Assembly (NCBI RefSeq): GCF_937616625.2 | Contig: NC_065575.1 | Coordinates: 21,406,001 to 21,470,000 of the forward strand | DNA length: 64,000 nt | Source of the DNA: Mercurialis annua | Taxonomy: Eukaryota; Streptophyta; Magnoliopsida; Malpighiales; Euphorbiaceae | Reading direction: 5' to 3' | Shown: positions 59,464 through 64,000 of the stretch, in pieces | Layout: the number at the start of each line of letters is the position of its first letter | How positions within the stretch are numbered: position 1 is the stretch's first letter | The notes under the pieces: model-generated | Databases searched by the model: none | Told to the model about the DNA's origin: nothing | Seen by the model: only the letters and a program-made list of their open reading frames with translations | Made by a program: the position numbers and the translations under genes

Positions 59464-60958
59464 GCTAAAATAGGGAAATATTTGGATTGGTTTCATAATG
59501 TTTGTAAACATTTGGATTTGTTTCATAACGTTTGTACACGTTTGGCTTAAATTTTGCTAAAAATGTTAAACGTTTGGATTTGTTTCGTAATGTTTTAAAC
59601 ATTTGGCTAAAATCGCTAAAAATGTGCAACGTTTGGATTTGTTTTGTAACGTTTGAAACCTTTGGATTCGTTTCAGAACGTCTGTAAACATTTGGCTTAA
59701 ATTGCTAAAAAGGTGAAACGTTTGGATTTCTTTATAACGTTAGTAAACGTTTGGCTTAAATAACTAAAAATGGGAAACGTTTGGATTTGTTTCGTAACGT
59801 TTTAAACGTTTGGTTTTGTTTCTTAGCGTTTATAAACGTTTGGCTTAAATCGCTAAAAAGGAGAAACGTTTGGTTTTGTTTTGTAACGTTTATAAACGTT
59901 TGGCTTAAATCGCTAAAAATGTGAAACATTTGGATTTGTTTCGTAACGTTTGTAACATTTGGTTTTGTTTCGTAACGTTTATCAACGTTTGGCTTAAATC
60001 GCTATAAAGGTGAAACGTTTGGATTTGTTTCGTAACGTTTTAAACGTTTGGATTTGTTTTGTAACGTTCATAAACGTTTGGCTTCAATCGCTAAAAAGGT
60101 GAAATGTTTGGATTTGTTTTGCAACGTTTGTAAACATTTGGCTTAAATCGCTAAAAATGTAAAACGTATGGTTTTGTTTCGTAACGTTTGTAAACGTTTG
60201 GCTTTAATTCCTAAAAAGGGGAAACGCTTGGATTTGTTTCGCAACGTTTGGCTTAAGTCGCTAAAAAGGTGAAACGTTTTGTTATGTGTCGTAACGTTTG
60301 TAAACGTTTGGCATAAATGGCTAAAAATTGTTAACGTTTGGATTTGTTTCATAACGTTTGAAATGTTTGGATTTATTTCATAACGTTTGTAAACGTTTGG
60401 CATAAATTGCTAAAAAGGTAAAACGTTTGGATTTGTTTCGCAACGTTTGTAAACGTTTGGCTTAAACTGCTAAAAAGGTGAAACGTTAGGATTTGTTTCG
60501 TAACGTTTTTTAACATTTCGCTTAAACTGCTAAAAAGGTGAAACGTTTGGCTTAAATTGCTAAAAAGGTGAAATGTTTGGATTTGTTTCGTAACGTTTTA
60601 AACGTTTCGTTTTGTTTTGAAATGTTTGGCTTTAATCGCTAAAAAGGTAAAACGGTTGGATTTGTTTCCTAACGTTTGTAAACCTTTGGCTTAAATCGCA
60701 AAAAAGGTAAAACATTTGGATTTAATTTGTAACGTTTGCAAACGTTTGGATTATATAGCTAAAAATATGAAACGTTTGGTTTTGATTCGTAACGTTTGTA
60801 AACATTTGGTTTTGTTTTGTAACGTTTGTAAATGTTTGGTTTAAATCGCTTAAAGGTGAAACGTTTGGTTTTATTTCCTAACCTATGTAAACGTTTGGCT
60901 TAAATGGCTAAAAAGGTGAACGTTTGGATTTTTTTCGTAACGTTTGTATACGTTTGGC

Positions 60959-61440
60959 TTATATCGCTAAAAAGGGGAAACGTTTGGATTTGTTTCGTAT
61001 CGTTTGTAAACGTTTGGCTTAAATCGCTAAAAAGGTGAAACATTTGGATTTGTTTCGTAACGTTTGTAAACGTTTGGCTTAAATAGTTAAATAGGGGAAA
61101 CATTTGAATTTGTTTCGCAACGTTTGTAAACGTTTGGCTTATATCGCTAAAAAGGGGAATCGTTTGGATTTATTTCGCAACGTTTGTAAACGTTTGGCTT
61201 AAATCGCTAAAAAGGGGAAATGTTTGGATTTGTTTCGTATCGTTTGTAAACGTTTGGCTTAAATCGCTAAAAAGGTGAAATATTTGGATTTGTTTCGTAA
61301 CGTTTGTAAACGTTTGGCTTAAATAGCTAAATAGGGGAAACTTTTGGATTTGTTTCGTAATGTTTGTAAACGTTTGGCTTAAATCGCTAAAATGGGGAAA
61401 CGTTTGGATTGGTTTCGTAATGTTTGCACACGTTTGGCTT
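60959..61440 (-). repeat. four-monomer (240-bp) higher-order repeat, two copies
   Basis: The monomer series with TATCGTTTGTAAACG, then ggTGAAACATTTGG or gTGAAATATTTGG, then TAAATAGNTAAATAGGGG occurs at 60959-61198 and 61199-61440. The TAAATAG marker falls at 61081 and 61321 (240 bp), and a looser form follows near 61610. Confidence 0.78.
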
Positions 61441-63707
61441 TATTTTGTAACGTTTGGCTTAAATTGCTAAAAATAGGAAACGTTTGGCTTAAATCTCTAA
61501 AAAGGGGAAACGTTTGGATTTGTTTCGTATCGTTTGTAAACGTTTGGCTTAAATCGCTAAAAAGGTGAAACGTTTGGATTCGTTTCGTAACGTTTGTAAA
61601 CGTTTGGCTTAAATATTTAAATAGGGGAAATGTTTGGATTTGTTTCGTAATGTTTTTAAACGTTTGGATTAAATCGCTAAAATGGGGAAACGTTTGGATT
61701 GGTTTCGTAATGTTTGTAGACATTTAGCTTTATTTTGTAACATTTGGCTTAAATCGCAAAAAATAGGAAATGTTTGGATTTTGTTACTTAACGTTTGTAA
61801 ACATTTAACTTAAATTGCTAAAAAGGTGAAACGTTTGGATTTGTTTCGTAACGTTTGTACACGTTTGGCTTAAATTGCTAAAAATGTTAAACGTTTGGAT
61901 TTGTTTCATAACGTTTTAAACGTTTGGCTTAAATCGCTAAAAATGGGAAACGTTTGGATTTGTTTCGTAACGCTTGAAACTTTTGGATTTGTTTCGTAAC
62001 GTTTGTAAACGTTTGGCTTAAATTGCTAAAAAGGGGAAACGTTTTGATTTGTTTCGTAATGTTTTTAAACGTTTGGCTTAAATCGCTAAAATGGGGAAAC
62101 GTTTGGATTGGTTTCGTAATTTTTGTAGACATTTGGCTTTATTTTGTAACGTTCGGCTTAAATCGCTAAAAATAGGAAACGTTTGGATTTTGTTTCGTAA
62201 CGTTTGTAAACGTTTAACTTAAATCGCTAAAAAGGTGAAACGTTTGGATTTGTTTCGTAACGTTTGTACAAGTTTGGCGTAAATTGCTAAAAATGTTGAA
62301 CGTTTGGATTTGTTTCGTAACGTTTTAAACGTTTGGCTTAAATCGCTAAAAATGGGAAACGTTTGGATTTGTTTTGTAACGTTTGAAACTTTTGGATTTG
62401 TTTCGTAAAGTTTGTAAACATTTGGCTTAAATTGCTAAAAAGGAGAAACGTTTGGATTTGTTTCGTAACGTTTGTAGACGCTTGGCTTAAATCGCTAAAA
62501 ATGGGAAACGTTTGGATTTGTTTCGAAACATTTAAAACATTTGGTTTTTTTTCGTAACGTTTATAAACGTTTAACTTAGATCGGTAAAAAGGCGAAATGT
62601 TTGGCTTTCTTTCATAACGTTTGTAAATGTTTGAGTTATATTGCTTAATAGGGGAAACATTTTGTTTTATTTCGTAATGTTTATAAACGTTTGGCTTAAA
62701 CCACTAATAATGTGAAACGTTAGGTTTTGTTTCGAAACGTTTGTAAACGTTTGGCTTAAATTGCTAAAAAGGGGAAACATTTAATTTGTTTCGCAACGTT
62801 TGTAAACGTTTGGCTTAAATCGCTAAAAATGTGAAACGTTTGGATTTTTTTGGTAACGTTTGTAAACGTTTGGCTTAAATCGCTAAAAATTGGAAACGTT
62901 TGGATTTGTTTCGTAACGTTTTAAACTTTTGGTTTTGTTTCGTAATGTTTGTAAACGTTTGGCTTAAATCGCTAAAAAGGAGAAACGTTGGGTTTTGTTT
63001 CGTAACGTTGGAAAACGTTTGGCTTAAATCACTAAAAATTTGAAACATTTGGATTTGTTTCGTAACATTTTAAACGTTTGATTTTGTTTCATAACGTTTA
63101 TAAACGTTTGGCTTAAGTTGCTAAAAAGGTGAAACGTTTGGTTTTGTTTCGTAACGTTTGTAAACGTTTCGCTTAAATCGCTAAAAAGGTTAAACATTTG
63201 CCTTAATTCGCTAAATATGTGAAACGTTTGGAATTGTTTCGTATCGTTTTAAACGTTTGGATTTGTTTTGAAAATGTTTGGAAACGTTTTGGCAAAATCA
63301 CTAAAAAAGTTGAAACTCTTTTTTTTGTTCCGTAACGTTTGTAAACGTTGGCTTAATTTGCTAAAAAGGTAAAACGTTTGGATTTGTTTCGTAACGTTTG
63401 TAAACGTTTGGCTTCAAGCGCTAAAAAGGCGAAACGTTTAGATATGTTTTATAACGTTTGTAAACGTTTGGCTTTAATCGCTAAAAAGGTTAAACGTTTG
63501 CCTTAATTCGCTAAAAATGTGAAACGTTTGGATTTGTTTCGTAACATTATAAACGTTTGCATTTGTTTTGAAATGTTTGTAAACGTTTGGCTAAATCACT
63601 GAAAAAGGTGAAACGCTTGTTTTTGTTCCGTAACGTTTGTAAACGTTCTGCTTAAATTGCTAAAAAGGTGAAACGTTGGGATTTGTTTCTAATGTTTAAA
63701 ACATTCG

Positions 63708-64000
63708 GCTTAAATCGCTAAAAAGGCTAAACGTTTGGATTTGTTTCGTAACGTTTGGATTTGTTTCGTAACGTTTGTATACATTTGGCATACATTGCTA
63801 AAAAAAGTGACATGTTTGGATTTGTTTCGTAACCTTTGTAAACATTTGGCTTAAATCGCTAAAAAGAGGAAACGTTTGGATTTATCTCATAAAATTTGTG
63901 AACGTTTGACTTACATCGCAAAAAAGGTGACACGTTTGGATTTGTTTCGTAACGTTTGTAAACGTTTAGCTTAAATTGCTAAAAAGGAGAAACGTTTGGT
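63708..64000 (-). repeat. second copy of the 58.0-58.3 kb block, cut by the window
   Basis: See 58041-58313. The order of the five marker monomers is the same, with a 20-bp internal duplication at about 63740-63770. Confidence 0.8.

Larger units (their letters stand above)
4483..64000. repeat. 60-bp tandem satellite array (runs off the right edge)
   Basis: The whole interval is built from one 60-bp monomer and its variants, with room for about 990 copies. Position 15423-15482 shows a specimen identical to the consensus I derive by eye (R orientation). Anchors in order are GCTTAAATCGCTAAAAAGG, GAAACGTTTGGATTTG, TTTCGTAACG and TTGTAAACGTTTGG. The consensus has 21 G/C bases of 60, five CpGs and three ACGT cores at 10- and 20-bp spacing. 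Most variants are single substitutions, especially TCG/TTG and ACG/ATG or ACA. There are also 1-bp deletions (TTTTAAAC for TTTGTAAAC), half-monomer insertions and a recurrent monomer lacking about 25 bp. I found no gene, tRNA or unrelated sequence inside the array. Stretches open for translation are explained by the period being a multiple of three. Confidence 0.97.
59464..64000 (-). repeat. R-orientation satellite block to the right edge
   Basis: Uniform R polarity, ordinary monomers with many 29-bp half-unit insertions (TTTTAAACGTTTGG followed by TTTTGTTTCG). It includes the four-monomer repeat near 61 kb. No gene seen; the array continues beyond the window. Confidence 0.88.

Noticed and set aside
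4483..64000. Dozens of open frames of 60-163 codons encoding a 20-residue repeat (FSDLSQTFTNVTKQ type and its antisense forms).
   Set aside because: The 60-bp period is a multiple of three, so any stop-free frame of the monomer stays open until a variant breaks it. The same peptide appears on whichever strand carries the F orientation, starts are arbitrary, indels break frames freely, and no promoter, intron or termination structure is seen.
4483..64000. CRISPR array (regular short repeats).
   Set aside because: There are no unique spacers between repeats; the whole 60-bp unit repeats, in a plant-type nuclear context with a gypsy element.
4483..64000. CENP-B-box-like motif in the monomer (TTTCG...ACG).
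   Set aside because: The monomer has TTCG but not the following A-x-x-CGGG core at the required spacing, so the resemblance is only a shared TTCG.
4483..64000. Telomeric or interstitial telomere repeats.
   Set aside because: No TTTAGGG or CCCTAAA tandem run is present; TTTAG appears only as part of the satellite TTTTTAGCGATT.

Overview
The window is nuclear DNA, almost certainly from a flowering plant. It contains no intact protein-coding gene and no RNA gene that I can support. Two things fill it: the 5' part of a decayed Ty3/gypsy LTR retrotransposon (1-4482, minus strand) and one very large satellite array (4483-64000). The plant assignment rests on the retrotransposon. It has an initiator-Met-tRNA primer binding site, a 2.2 kb LTR of TGT...ACA type, and gag-pol with the features of the plant Tekay/Del chromoviruses. 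The species cannot be named from the sequence.

Retrotransposon (1-4482). Read on the minus strand, the order is 5' LTR (4482 to 2277), primer binding site (2272 to 2261), leader, broken gag (2006 to 673), then broken protease and the start of reverse transcriptase, which runs off the left edge. The coding part has frameshifts, at least five in-frame stops between 442 and 672, and damaged key residues in the zinc knuckle and protease. The LTR holds a (TA)n run of 71 nt and a cluster of seven short GTGCAC-type palindromes. Its outer end abuts a satellite monomer directly, so the element inserted into the satellite.

Satellite (4483-64000). The monomer is 60 bp, AT-rich (21 of 60 bases G/C in the consensus) and has five CpGs. 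It can be read as two related 30-bp halves and as six decamers. There is room for about 990 copies. Polarity is not uniform: 4483-9374 is a patchwork of both orientations, 9375-31598 is one long block in R orientation (GTTTGG...GCTTAAATCGC reading left to right), 31599-47905 switches repeatedly, 47906-56525 is mainly F orientation, and 56526-58395 (R), 58396-59463 (F) and 59464-64000 (R) follow.

Higher-order structure is nested. (1) A 6.73-kb AB unit (9723-16448) recurs at 16449-26518, where its 1.7-kb A part has been tandemly triplicated (1696, 1706 and 1706 bp, nearly identical). (2) A 9.4-9.8-kb segment is duplicated head to tail (28251-37634 and 37635-47463). The first copy lacks 446 bp at an inversion boundary, with a 4-bp microhomology. 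(3) 1.6-1.76-kb units that each carry their own polarity switch occur five times between 34440 and about 49140. (4) Two further 1.55-kb families lie at 49835-52805 and 53276-56370, the latter marked by a small foldback hairpin. Long translations with a 20-residue period are a by-product of a 60-bp period divisible by three, and I do not treat them as genes.

The main interest is the array itself: a short-period plant satellite with layered higher-order repeats in which orientation switches have been captured and re-amplified. Whether it is centromeric, pericentromeric, subtelomeric or a knob cannot be decided from sequence.
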